A DNA stretch of 38,580 bases from assembly GCA_047636995.1 (NCBI GenBank), contig JBLIGQ010000024.1:1-38580 (forward strand), read 5' to 3'. Source of the DNA: JAQWQB01 sp047636995. GTDB lineage: Bacteria; Bacteroidota; Bacteroidia; Flavobacteriales_D; Sanyastnellaceae. Below are positions 17,313 to 26,279 of the stretch, piece after piece (within the stretch, counting starts at the first letter, position 1; each line of letters begins with the position of its first letter). A program made the translations under genes and the position numbers. The notes below the pieces were generated by a model. That model was not told the origin of the DNA and did not search any database. It worked only from the letters and a program-made list of their open reading frames with translations.

Positions 17313-19490
17313 CTAGCGAATTAGATTGTCTGGAATAATTTCTTCTAGCTCTGGAATGAGGGAAGGATTGGTAGGTAAGGTAAAGGTGAATTTCGCGCCT
17401 TTATTTTCTTCTCCAAATGGAATCACTACGCCTCCATGTCGGATTACAATGCGCTGAACAATTGCAAGACCAACGCCCGTTCCTTCAAACTCTTCCTGTG
17501 AATGCAGTCGTTGGAAAACACCAAATATCTTGTCTACATAAGCCATGTTAAATCCAACACCATTGTCTTCAACGGTGTACGCTATAAAATCACCTTTACT
17601 TTCCGCGCTTATTTTAATGAGTGTTGAGTCTTTTTTGGAGGTGAATTTGATGGCATTCTGTACAAAATTCACAACCACTTGACGAATCATGTTTGAATCG
17701 CCGCAACAGGAAGGTAACCTTTCAATTTCCACTTCTAGCACTCGGTCAGGAACCTGAGCAGACAAATCATTTACCACCTGATTCACCAACTTATCCATTT
17801 CTACTTCTTCTGACGAAAGGCGCTTTCGTCCTGTTCGAGAAAAATGCAGCAGATCATCAATCAATTGTGACATTTCAGAAGCGCCCTTTCGAATAATTCC
17901 GAGGTAACGTTTTCCTTCATCGTCTAATTTTTCATTGTACTCACTGTTGAGTACTTCTGTAAACCCGCTAATGGCACGCAAAGGCGCGCGCAAATCATGT
18001 GAAACAGAGTAACTAAAAGACTCCAATTCTCGCATGGCATCTCTCATCTTTTGTGTTCGCTGATCAACTCGCAACTCAAGGTCTTCATTGATCATCTTCA
18101 GTTCCTTCTGGGCATTGGACGTAGCAATGGCACTACCAATGTTTCCTGCCAAGGTCATAAGGCCTGAATACACATAATTGTGTAAGGGCAGACTATCTGC
18201 TACCCCAACAATTACAACGCCATTCCCAACCCCTTTAACTACAAAAGGAGCTGCTATTACCTGCTCTAGTTTATGAAAGGATAATAGTTTTTGAAGCTCT
18301 TTAGGACTGTTTTCTTTTGAGAACAAAGAGGGCCTTCCTGTTTGGAGCTCCTTAACGGATGGAAGCAAATTCCATTGGGCAATACTCCCGTTCTTCAACC
18401 CCGGAAACACTTCCCCTTCAGCATCCCAATACATGTCCAAACTAAAGTTGAAATCATCTTCAAGAATGTCTAGTAAATATACGGCTGCTTTTGATGCCCT
18501 GAATGCTGAGGCTACCATTCCAAATGAACGCAGAATGCGTTCTTCCACGGGGCCGTCTTGGAGGAGTAATGATGAGGCCACGGCAACACTCTCCATCGCC
18601 TGAGATTGCAAGTAAACCTCCTCTTCTTTCGCTTTGATCTGCGAAATATCTTGCGTTGATATAATGAGCCGGTAAAAACCATCTTGATTTCCTAGAAATC
18701 GCCATTTCTTGAGTGTGTGGATTAAAACTCCCTGTTTGTTCTGAAATGGCAGCTCATAAATAAAATCTTTTTCTCTGTTCCAAAGGGCAAGAGTTGCTTG
18801 AGACAAATAGTCAACCACTTGGAAGGTGTAAAACGTCAATCTATTCGCTTCAAAATCTTCGTACGAACTGCAACCATAAATCTTCAAGGCTTCTGGGTTT
18901 AAAGTCATCAACTTCAATTTCCCTCTCAGCAAAGCCGTCTTTCCCATGTCGAGGTCCATTTCCTTTAAGATATCTGTCACACCCTCTTGCCGCTTTTCTT
19001 CTAAATAATTATGCAGTTCGGTGTAATCATACTCTCCAATGGCGGTTCCTACAGATTGAATAAGGGTTCTATTTCTTCTTTCTGAAGCCTCAAGGGTTTC
19101 TTGGTACTTTTTTCGCTCAATCGAATAAACAATTGTTTTATCAAGTAAATTTGCATCAAACTCACCCTTTACGATGTAGTCTTGTGCTCCTTGTTTTACA
19201 ATATCAAGAGCAATATTTTTGTCTGATAATCCCGAAAGAATGACAATGGGCGCAACCGTCAAGGGCCGCACACTTTGAAAGGTTTCTTTTCCAAAACTGT
19301 CAGGCAAAAATAAGTCTAAGAAAATAATATCAAAGGTGCCTTCAGCAAGTTTTTCAACCGCCATTTCCATGGACTCGGCATGAACAATTTGAATAAAAAA
19401 ATCACGAATTTGACCTAGCACCTCCTTGAAAATGATGAAGTCTTGCAGGTTGTCTTCTACAACAAGAATACGTGTCTTTAAATAACTCAT
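17313..19490 (-). CDS. Hybrid sensor histidine kinase (REC-PAS-GAF-HisKA-HATPase)
   Basis: This 725-residue soluble protein has no membrane segments. An N-terminal receiver domain (1-125) has phosphoacceptor Asp59 in FLDLFLPDS and a conserved Lys near 108. A PAS-like region (about 140-285) and a GAF domain (about 300-455) follow. HisKA then has phospho-His498 in SVSHDLRAPLR, and the HATPase_c region (about 600-715) shows DNGVGFN and GTGVGLAIV. The order suggests that phosphate received on the N-terminal receiver tunes the C-terminal kinase. It is 3 bases after the second kinase gene in a three-gene signalling operon. The signal sensed by PAS/GAF is unknown. Confidence 0.92.
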   Translation of the reverse strand: MSYLKTRILVVEDNLQDFIIFKEVLGQIRDFFIQIVHAESMEMAVEKLAEGTFDIIFLDLFLPDSFGKETFQSVRPLTVAPIVILSGLSDKNIALDIVKQGAQDYIVKGEFDANLLDKTIVYSIERKKYQETLEASERRNRTLIQSVGTAIGEYDYTELHNYLEEKRQEGVTDILKEMDLDMGKTALLRGKLKLMTLNPEALKIYGCSSYEDFEANRLTFYTFQVVDYLSQATLALWNREKDFIYELPFQNKQGVLIHTLKKWRFLGNQDGFYRLIISTQDISQIKAKEEEVYLQSQAMESVAVASSLLLQDGPVEERILRSFGMVASAFRASKAAVYLLDILEDDFNFSLDMYWDAEGEVFPGLKNGSIAQWNLLPSVKELQTGRPSLFSKENSPKELQKLLSFHKLEQVIAAPFVVKGVGNGVVIVGVADSLPLHNYVYSGLMTLAGNIGSAIATSNAQKELKMINEDLELRVDQRTQKMRDAMRELESFSYSVSHDLRAPLRAISGFTEVLNSEYNEKLDDEGKRYLGIIRKGASEMSQLIDDLLHFSRTGRKRLSSEEVEMDKLVNQVVNDLSAQVPDRVLEVEIERLPSCCGDSNMIRQVVVNFVQNAIKFTSKKDSTLIKISAESKGDFIAYTVEDNGVGFNMAYVDKIFGVFQRLHSQEEFEGTGVGLAIVQRIVIRHGGVVIPFGEENKGAKFTFTLPTNPSLIPELEEIIPDNLIR

Positions 19491-19493
19491 TCT

Positions 19494-20201
19494 TTAAACA
19501 AGCGGCAAAGTGAAAATCACTGAAGTCCCTTTACCTAATTCTGATTCGATCCAAATAGTCCCTTCGCATTTTTTGATAATTTCTCGCGCTATTGCCAATC
19601 CTGCCCCCAGTTTTTGAGACTTGGCGTCAGTTCGCTTGAACATCTCAAACACTTTATCTAAATATACTGGTTTTATGCCAACACCATTGTCTGTTAAAGT
19701 GATTTCAACACGATCTTTTTTCTTCTTTGACGAAATCGAAAGTTCCAATGGATCAGGACCAATATTATCAAAGGTGTTTTGGATTAGAATCTTAAATAAA
19801 TCAATGGCTTGACTAGCAATCATATTCACTCGGGGAAGCTGAGCAGAGTTAACAATTGCATTGCTGCTTTTGATGTTCGTATGAAACATGCCCAGAAGGT
19901 CTTGTATGACCTCGTTTAAATCGATCTCAGAAGCAACTTCACTGCTCCTGTTTATTCGTGAAAGTTCTACCAAAGAATAAATCATTCCTTTCATTCTACT
20001 GGCATTTTCGATGGAAAAATCAAGGTACTTCCTAGCGTCTGCATCTAACTTATCTCCCGCTTTCCCATCAAGCAATTTCAAAAATGAATTTACCATTCTC
20101 AAGGGCTCCTGAAGGTCATGTGAAACAGCATATAAAAACTGCTCATAATCTCCGTCTGGATCTCCTAAGATCTTCTTGGTTGTTGGTGTCTGGTATCCCA
20201 T
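19494..20201 (-). CDS. Short sensorless histidine kinase
   Basis: This 235-residue kinase consists only of HisKA (phospho-His28 in AVSHDLQEPLR) and HATPase_c (DNGVGIK, GAGLAIAREI, GKGTSVIFTLPL). It has no sensor or membrane segment. The VFEMFKR box resembles phytochrome-type kinases. The N-box (QNTFDNI) is slightly unusual. It lies between the receiver protein (9 bases upstream) and the hybrid kinase (3 bases downstream), so all three are probably one transcript and one phosphorelay. Confidence 0.9.
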   Translation of the reverse strand: MGYQTPTTKKILGDPDGDYEQFLYAVSHDLQEPLRMVNSFLKLLDGKAGDKLDADARKYLDFSIENASRMKGMIYSLVELSRINRSSEVASEIDLNEVIQDLLGMFHTNIKSSNAIVNSAQLPRVNMIASQAIDLFKILIQNTFDNIGPDPLELSISSKKKKDRVEITLTDNGVGIKPVYLDKVFEMFKRTDAKSQKLGAGLAIAREIIKKCEGTIWIESELGKGTSVIFTLPLV

Positions 20202-20210
20202 GTTTACGAA

Positions 20211-20576
20211 TTACGCTACGTTTAACACCTCGTTGATGATGGAAGGTAGCTGTGTTATTTCAGCATTCTTGCTCACACACCTCTTCACTCCTTCAGACAG
20301 GGCCATTTTAACCGTGTAATCATCGTTTTGATTGGAGAGAAAAATAACTGGAACGCGAATATGCAATGAACTCATGAGCTTGATGAAATCAAAACCGTCA
20401 ATTGTCGGCATAGAGATGTCCAACAGAATGAGGTCAATTTCACAGCTGGTAAGCACTGAAATAGCTTCTGAAGTGGTCAAACACGTTTCAACATCAAATT
20501 GATGCTGATTCAACATTATCTTAGTCATCCTAAGTGTAATGACCTCATCATCTATAAGTAGCAGCTTTGTTTTCAT
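20211..20576 (-). CDS. Single-domain response regulator
   Basis: A 121-residue stand-alone receiver domain: acidic pair Asp9-Asp10 in LLLIDDE, phosphoacceptor Asp53 in LILLDISMP, switch Ser/Thr in VIFLSNQ and conserved Lys in VSKN. It has no output domain, so it probably passes phosphate on (CheY/Spo0F-like). The open frame extends upstream to 20639, but ATG 20576 (MKTKLLLIDDE) starts exactly at the domain. First gene of the signalling operon. Confidence 0.9.
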   Translation of the reverse strand: MKTKLLLIDDEVITLRMTKIMLNQHQFDVETCLTTSEAISVLTSCEIDLILLDISMPTIDGFDFIKLMSSLHIRVPVIFLSNQNDDYTVKMALSEGVKRCVSKNAEITQLPSIINEVLNVA

Positions 20577-20648
20577 TCCCTTAGTGTCTTCGTTCCTGCC
20601 AAAAATAGACTGTGAACTTGAGGGAAATGGTAGGCGCAATTCTTAAGG

Positions 20649-20672
20649 GACTGTAGGAAGATTCCCACAGTC
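20649..20672 (-). terminator. Hairpin immediately after the YhdH-family gene
   Basis: Eleven-base arms (plus strand GACTGTAGGAA and TTCCCACAGTC) flank a 2-base loop and pair fully with one G-U wobble on the minus strand. It begins 1 base after the TGA stop of the reductase gene. There is no U tract, so it may be a factor-dependent terminator or an RNA-stabilising 3' end. Confidence 0.45.
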
Positions 20673-20673
20673 A

Positions 20674-21672
20674 TCACAAAACAGCTACAACTCGACCGAG
20701 GCCATTGCCATTTAACAGCTTGTCCATTCTTTCTGTAACTTCTTCTAAGGAGCACAAAGTTGAACTGGCCTCAGGTAAATCTAATTTCCAAGAGGAAGCC
20801 AATCTGTTCCAAACCTCCTGTCGTATCGCACTCGGGGTTTCAGCTGAATCAACACCCAATAAGTTCACTCCATTTAAAATAAATGGAAAGACGGTAGAGC
20901 TCAAGTCTGAACCTCCAACCAACCCTATGGCGGCAACATTTCCATTCCTCCCGCATCCTTTCAATAAAGTAGCCAATGTATTCCCGCCAACATTATCTAT
21001 GGCTCCGGCCCATCTTGGACGAAGAAGTGGTTTTCCGCTTTGATCATCAACCTCGCTTCTGTCAATGATTTCATTTGCGCCAAGCGACTTTAAATAAGCT
21101 GCTTGGTTTGGTTTCCCTGTCACAGCTAATACATTATACCCGGCTTTATGAAGCAAGGCAATTGCCATGCTACCAACACCTCCCGTACTGCCGGTGACTG
21201 CTATACTTCCCATCTCAGGTGACTGGCCGTTGCGTTCCATTTTCCAAAGGGCTAACCCTGCAGTATAGGCGGCCGTTCCTAGCACCATGCTAGTCTTGAG
21301 ATCAATCTCTTCTGGCAATGCCACAATCCATTCTGCCGGTACTGATATATATTCCGCAAAACCTCCAGGAGTGTTCATCCCCAAATCATGACTGGTACAA
21401 ATCACCTCTTGGCCTGGCTTCCATTGGCCTGTTGAATCACTCACAACAATTCCCGCTGCATCTACACCAGGAGTATGAGGAAAATGGCGTGTTACACCTT
21501 TATGTCCGCTTGCAGAAAGCGCATCTTTGTAATTCAGCCCAGCAAATTTCACCTGAATTAACACCTCATTCTTAGGCAAGAAATCAAAGCTAACTTGCTC
21601 AATGTTGCGTTCAAATTTCCCTTCACTTGTTTCTCTTACAACAAGCGCTCTATAGCTATTAGGAGTGGTCAT
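20674..21672 (-). CDS. YhdH/AcuI-family NADPH-dependent oxidoreductase
   Basis: This 332-residue medium-chain dehydrogenase/reductase lacks the zinc ligands of alcohol dehydrogenases. YRALVV at the start, GLNYKDALSASG, PHTPGVDAAG, the nucleotide-binding TGSTGGVGSMAI and GVDSAETPSAIR are typical of the YhdH family. The best characterised members reduce acryloyl-CoA to propionyl-CoA (AcuI); whether this one does cannot be told. The frame extends to 21714, but ATG 21672 overlaps the TGA of the deacetylase gene (ATGA), supporting that start and translational coupling. Confidence 0.88.
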   Translation of the reverse strand: MTTPNSYRALVVRETSEGKFERNIEQVSFDFLPKNEVLIQVKFAGLNYKDALSASGHKGVTRHFPHTPGVDAAGIVVSDSTGQWKPGQEVICTSHDLGMNTPGGFAEYISVPAEWIVALPEEIDLKTSMVLGTAAYTAGLALWKMERNGQSPEMGSIAVTGSTGGVGSMAIALLHKAGYNVLAVTGKPNQAAYLKSLGANEIIDRSEVDDQSGKPLLRPRWAGAIDNVGGNTLATLLKGCGRNGNVAAIGLVGGSDLSSTVFPFILNGVNLLGVDSAETPSAIRQEVWNRLASSWKLDLPEASSTLCSLEEVTERMDKLLNGNGLGRVVAVL

Positions 21673-22307
21673 TTTGTGCGTTTTTGGGTGTTCTCTGCGG
21701 TCAGCAACGCGCATGAATAACCTTCGTTCTTTAAAAAGGCTAAGTACTTCGGCAAAGCTACTAAAACCCGCTCTTTTGCTTTGAGACTGTCATGAAAAAC
21801 AACCACTGACCCGGGCTTGGTATAACGCACCAATCCGTTGTAGCATTCCTCTGGGGTGCGGTTCACATCAAAATCGCCACTAAGCACATCCCACATGATC
21901 AAATTGAATCGTTTTTTGAGCGCGTTAGCTTGCTGCTTGCGTATGCGGCCATAGGGCGGACGAAACAATTTGCTATCTACGTATTCTCTGCACTTCAATG
22001 CGCTTTTCAAATAAGACATGTGTGATGTTCGCCAACCATTTTCATGCTGAAAAGTATGGTTACCTACCGCGTGTCCACGACTGATTATATCTTGATATAC
22101 AGCATAATTGCGCTGCACATTTTCGCCAACACAAAAGAACGTAGCCTTTGCGTTGTATGCATCCAAAATAGCTAAAACCAAAGGGGTTACTTCAGGGATG
22201 GGACCATCATCAAACGTCAAAAAGACCTCCTTTTTTGAGGTGCGAATGTCCCAAACCAAATCACTGGCTAACGGCTTGAGGATAGATGGTGTTTTTGACA
22301 AATACAT
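21669..22307 (-). CDS. Polysaccharide deacetylase (NodB-homology) family protein
   Basis: This 212-residue protein has the NodB-domain motif LTFDDGPIPEVTP (catalytic and metal-binding aspartates), ATFFCVG, the metal-binding HAVGNHTFQH and FRPPYGR. The family removes N-acetyl groups from amino-sugar polymers such as peptidoglycan or chitin. I use ATG 22307 (MYLSKTPSILKPLASDLVWDI), a form I recall from Bacteroidota relatives, rather than the upstream TTG 22352. No clear signal peptide is seen with this start. The overlap with the YhdH-like gene implies a two-gene operon. Confidence 0.87.
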   Translation of the reverse strand: MYLSKTPSILKPLASDLVWDIRTSKKEVFLTFDDGPIPEVTPLVLAILDAYNAKATFFCVGENVQRNYAVYQDIISRGHAVGNHTFQHENGWRTSHMSYLKSALKCREYVDSKLFRPPYGRIRKQQANALKKRFNLIMWDVLSGDFDVNRTPEECYNGLVRYTKPGSVVVFHDSLKAKERVLVALPKYLAFLKNEGYSCALLTAENTQKRTK

Positions 22308-22357
22308 TTGAATGCAAGCTACGAAAAGCGTTACGTAAATTGCCGCGTTCAATTTCT

Positions 22358-22365
22358 TACTTTCG
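22358..22365 (+). promoter_or_regulatory. -7-like box for the VAT1-like gene
   Basis: TACTTTCG resembles the Bacteroidota -7 box, with TTG at 22340-22342 15 bases upstream. It predicts transcription starting near 22370, leaving a very short leader before ATG 22379. Confidence 0.35.
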
Positions 22366-22378
22366 TCTCATGACAACT

Positions 22379-23401
22379 ATGAAAGCCGCTGTTCTAATTA
22401 AAAATGCTTCTGCGAAGGAATCATTTGAAATTCGCAATTTAGAACGAAAAAAACCTGAAAAAGATGACGTCGAAATCCAAGTGGAAGCATTTGGTCTCAA
22501 TTTCGCTGATGTAATGGCGCGAAGAGGCCTCTACCGAGAGGCTCCTCCTTTACCCTCCGTTTTGGGATACGATTTGGTGGGCCGAATTACTGCCGTTGGG
22601 CCAAACATTGATCCTAGTTTAGTTGGAAAACGTGTGGCCGGAATGAGTCGGTTTGGCGCATACGCAGAATACTGTGTTACGAAAGCTTCTGGAGTTGCCG
22701 TTGTGCCTGAAGACATGCACCCCACAGAAGCATGTGCCCTTGGAACTCAATACTGCACTGCTTGGTATGCTTCTATGCAAGCAACAAACATGCATGAAGG
22801 AGAACGCGTTTTGATTCATGCCGCTGCAGGAGGCGTCGGAACTGCTTTGGTGCAACTTGCCATGTGGAAGAACTGTGAAATTTTCGCTACAGTTGGGTCT
22901 GAAGCAAAGGCAGAAGCACTTCGCGCAGCAGGCGTACATCATGTTGTCAACTACAGAAAAGAAGACTACGAAACCGCCATTACTAAACTGCTAAAGGGCA
23001 AACGACTAGACATGACTTTCAATGCCATTGCGGGAAGTACATTCAAAAAAGACATGCGCCTCATTGGTGCGGGCGGAAGAATTGTATTGTACGGCGCCGC
23101 TGAACGCGCTGGTAAAAAGGGTGGGAAATGGGCAACAATGCGCCTACTCCAACGCATGGGACTTCAGATTCCGCTCTTACGCATGGCCAAAAGCCAAGCC
23201 ATCATTGGCGTGAACATGCTGAAAATTGCTGATCACAAGCCTGAACTGATTGCTTCGGCCCTAAAAGAACTGATTAAGCTGCATCAAGCGGGTACAATTC
23301 GTCCTAAAATTGGTGGAACCTACCCCATTCAAGACCTTGCAAAAGCGCATGAAGACCTCGAATACAGGAGAACTTCCGGAAAACTTGCAGTAAAGTGGTA
23401 G
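22379..23401 (+). CDS. Quinone-oxidoreductase-like MDR protein (VAT1-like)
   Basis: This 340-residue medium-chain reductase has MKAAVL at the N-terminus, GLNFADVMARRGLY, GYDLVGRITAVG, the nucleotide-binding stretch AAAGGVGTALVQLA and a C-terminal GGTYPIQDLAKAHEDLEYRRTSGKL. The MARRGLY and LKGKRLDMTFN segments match the VAT1/zinc-free quinone oxidoreductase group. The substrate is unknown. ATG 22379 and ATG 22370 (MTTMKAAV) are both possible. Divergent from the deacetylase gene; leuS follows 40 bases later with its own candidate promoter. Confidence 0.87.
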   Translation: MKAAVLIKNASAKESFEIRNLERKKPEKDDVEIQVEAFGLNFADVMARRGLYREAPPLPSVLGYDLVGRITAVGPNIDPSLVGKRVAGMSRFGAYAEYCVTKASGVAVVPEDMHPTEACALGTQYCTAWYASMQATNMHEGERVLIHAAAGGVGTALVQLAMWKNCEIFATVGSEAKAEALRAAGVHHVVNYRKEDYETAITKLLKGKRLDMTFNAIAGSTFKKDMRLIGAGGRIVLYGAAERAGKKGGKWATMRLLQRMGLQIPLLRMAKSQAIIGVNMLKIADHKPELIASALKELIKLHQAGTIRPKIGGTYPIQDLAKAHEDLEYRRTSGKLAVKW

Positions 23402-23441
23402 CACCCGCGGCTTTTGGCTAATTTTACGCCTTCAATCTAGA

Positions 23442-26279
23442 ATGACACAACTTTTCGGCATGGAGTATGATTTTCGGTCCATTGAGGACAAATGGCAAAA
23501 ACATTGGAAGGAACAAGGTACTTACAAAGTAACGGAAGCCTCTGATCGTGAGAAGTATTACGTGCTTGACATGTTCCCTTACCCTTCTGGAGCAGGACTC
23601 CATGTGGGGCACCCCCTTGGTTACATTGCCTCAGATATTTTGGCGCGTTTCAAAAGGCACAACGGATTCAATGTGCTGCACCCAATGGGCTATGATTCAT
23701 TCGGATTGCCTGCTGAGCAATACGCTATTGAGACTGGTCAGCATCCTGCCGAAACAACTGAAAAGAACATTGCACGCTACCGTCAACAACTGGATCAAAT
23801 CGGATTCTGTTATGATTGGAGCCGTGAAGTGCGCACAAGCGACCCTTCCTATTACAAATGGACGCAATGGATCTTCGCCCAGCTTTTTGATAGCTGGTAC
23901 AATTCAGACACCAACAAAGCTGAATCCATTTCATCTTTGGTAGAGAAATTTGAAAAAAATGGTTCGTATGATGTGAACGCATCTATAGATGCCAATTGGT
24001 GGAAATCACTTGACATGAGTGTCTTCTCTTTCTTCGGAACCTACTTCGCAGGAGAATTCACAGCCACTGACTGGAAGAGCATGAATGAGCAGCAACAGCA
24101 ACTCATTCTCATGCATTTCAGATTGACTTACCTAGCTGAAACCATGGTCAATTGGTGTCCGGCTTTGGGCACGGTGCTAGCCAATGACGAAATAAAAGAC
24201 GGTAAATCAGAACGTGGCGGACATCCAGTTGTGCAGAAGCGCATGACGCAATGGATGATGCGCATTACGGCCTATTCAAATAGATTGATTGACGGGTTAG
24301 ATACCATAGACTGGTCAGATTCCATCAAAGAAATTCAACGAAACTGGATTGGAAAATCCAAAGGTGCGCGCGTGACTTTCAAATTAGACGAACATGACGC
24401 TGCTATAGAAGTCTTCACAACCCGTCCTGATACGATGTTCGGCGTGAGCTTTATGGTGTTGGCGCCAGAACATGAATTGGTAGACCAAATTACTACTGCA
24501 GACTACAAAGACGGAGTGAAAGCTTACCAAGAAGCCGCTTCCTTAAAAACAGAACGCGACCGCCAAAGCGATGTGAAATCGTGTACCGGTGAGTTCACTG
24601 GAGCCTATGCCATTCATCCGCTTTCAGGAAATAAAGTACCGGTATGGATTGGAGACTACGTGCTTGCATCCTACGGCACAGGAGCTGTAATGGCGGTGCC
24701 TGCCGGGGATCAACGCGACTGGGACTTTGCCACTGAATTCAGAATTCCTATTCTGTCAATTTTTGAAGGGGCAGACCTTTCTGAAGGTGCTTGCACAGAT
24801 AAATCAGTGGCGCTATGCAATTCAGACTTCCTGGATGGCATGTCAGGCAAAAAAGCCATTACAGCTGCCATCGAAGCACTTGAAAAAGTAGACTCCGGTC
24901 AAGGCGAAATCAATTTTCGCCTTCGTGATGCCGTCTTCAGCAGACAGCGCTATTGGGGTGAGCCGTTCCCGATCTATTACCAAGACGACATTCCTTATAC
25001 CCTCGAAAATGAAGTGGTAACACTTCCTGAAGTTGACAAATACCTACCAACTGAAGATGGTGAGCCGCCACTGGCAAGGGCTACAAAAGAAGCTTGGAAT
25101 GTCTTCAAGGGAGATCGAATGGAATACAATACCATGCCAGGATGGGCAGGTTCAAGCTGGTACTTTCTTCGCTACATGGACCCGCACAATGAAAATGAGT
25201 TTTGCGCTAAAGAAAAATCTGATTACTGGGGACAAGTAGATTTCTACATGGGAGGTGCTGAGCATGCCACAGGCCACCTTCTTTACAGTAGATTTTGGAC
25301 GAAATTTTTGTTTGATCGCGGATTCCTCGCCTTCGATGAACCGTTTAAGAAAATGGTGAACCAAGGAATGATTCAAGGACGAAGCAGCTTCGTTTACCGC
25401 ATCAATGACACCAATACTTTTGTTAGTTTCGATCAAAGAAAAGGACATAAAACACAGCGCCTTCATGTTGACATATCCATTGTTGACAATGACGTATTAG
25501 ACATTGAAAAGTTCAAAGCTTGGCGCGCTGATTATGCAGATGCGGAGTTCATTTTGAACGAAAAAGGACACTACATCTGTGGTTCCGAAGTGGAGAAGAT
25601 GTCCAAGTCAAAGTACAACGTGCAAACGCCAGATGAGTTGGTTGAAAAGTACGGTGCTGACACGCTTAGAAACTATGAGATGTTTTTGGGACCATTGGAG
25701 CAACATAAACCCTGGGATACCAAAGGAATCAGCGGTGTACACAATTACCTTCGCAAGCTTTGGCGCCTCTTTCACAACGCAGAAAACGTGTTAGATGTGT
25801 CCTCTGAAACGCCTTCGCCCGAAACGTTAAAAGTACTTCATAAGACCATTAAAAAAGTCACAGAAGACCTTGAGAGAGGCTCTTGGAACACGGTTGTTAG
25901 CGCCATGATGATTGGGGTGAATGAGCTGACTGACCTCAAGTGCAACAACGCTGAAATCTTGAAAGATTTAACGGTGCTTCTTTCGCCTTATGCTCCCCAT
26001 TTGGCTGAAGAACTATGGGCTAGACTTGGACAAACAATTTCTATTACTGAAGCTGAATGGCCTGCTTTTAATGAAGCACATTTAGTTGAATCTAACTTCT
26101 CATATCCTGTGTCATTCAATGGGAAAATGCGTTTCAAGATTGATCTCCCGCTAGATTTCAATCCGAAACAAGTTGAAGAGGCCGTGCTTGCGCACGAAAA
26201 GTCAGAGGGCTATTTAGGCGGAAAACCACCTAAAAAAGTCATTGTTGTTCCAGGTAGAATTGTCAACATCGTCATTTAA
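23442..26279 (+). CDS. leuS: Leucyl-tRNA synthetase
   Basis: This enzyme charges tRNA-Leu. The class I HIGH motif appears as HVGH in FPYPSGAGLHVGHPLGY (about 45-61), the KMSKS motif as EKMSKSKYNV near residue 718. The CP1 editing domain includes FTTRPDTMFG and GTGAVMAVPAGDQRDWDF, with its conserved aspartate. At 945 residues it has the extra segments usual in Bacteroidota, for instance between MNQGMIQGR-like and KMSKS regions. ATG 23460 (MEYDFRSIEDKW) is an equally plausible start. A -7-like TAATTTTAC box lies at 23419. The stop abuts the opposing OmpA-like gene with no gap. Confidence 0.97.
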   Translation: MTQLFGMEYDFRSIEDKWQKHWKEQGTYKVTEASDREKYYVLDMFPYPSGAGLHVGHPLGYIASDILARFKRHNGFNVLHPMGYDSFGLPAEQYAIETGQHPAETTEKNIARYRQQLDQIGFCYDWSREVRTSDPSYYKWTQWIFAQLFDSWYNSDTNKAESISSLVEKFEKNGSYDVNASIDANWWKSLDMSVFSFFGTYFAGEFTATDWKSMNEQQQQLILMHFRLTYLAETMVNWCPALGTVLANDEIKDGKSERGGHPVVQKRMTQWMMRITAYSNRLIDGLDTIDWSDSIKEIQRNWIGKSKGARVTFKLDEHDAAIEVFTTRPDTMFGVSFMVLAPEHELVDQITTADYKDGVKAYQEAASLKTERDRQSDVKSCTGEFTGAYAIHPLSGNKVPVWIGDYVLASYGTGAVMAVPAGDQRDWDFATEFRIPILSIFEGADLSEGACTDKSVALCNSDFLDGMSGKKAITAAIEALEKVDSGQGEINFRLRDAVFSRQRYWGEPFPIYYQDDIPYTLENEVVTLPEVDKYLPTEDGEPPLARATKEAWNVFKGDRMEYNTMPGWAGSSWYFLRYMDPHNENEFCAKEKSDYWGQVDFYMGGAEHATGHLLYSRFWTKFLFDRGFLAFDEPFKKMVNQGMIQGRSSFVYRINDTNTFVSFDQRKGHKTQRLHVDISIVDNDVLDIEKFKAWRADYADAEFILNEKGHYICGSEVEKMSKSKYNVQTPDELVEKYGADTLRNYEMFLGPLEQHKPWDTKGISGVHNYLRKLWRLFHNAENVLDVSSETPSPETLKVLHKTIKKVTEDLERGSWNTVVSAMMIGVNELTDLKCNNAEILKDLTVLLSPYAPHLAEELWARLGQTISITEAEWPAFNEAHLVESNFSYPVSFNGKMRFKIDLPLDFNPKQVEEAVLAHEKSEGYLGGKPPKKVIVVPGRIVNIVI

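Noticed and set aside
22308..22352. TTG-initiated extension of the polysaccharide deacetylase
   Set aside because: The ATG at 22307 gives a more family-like N-terminus, and the extension runs into the divergent promoter region.
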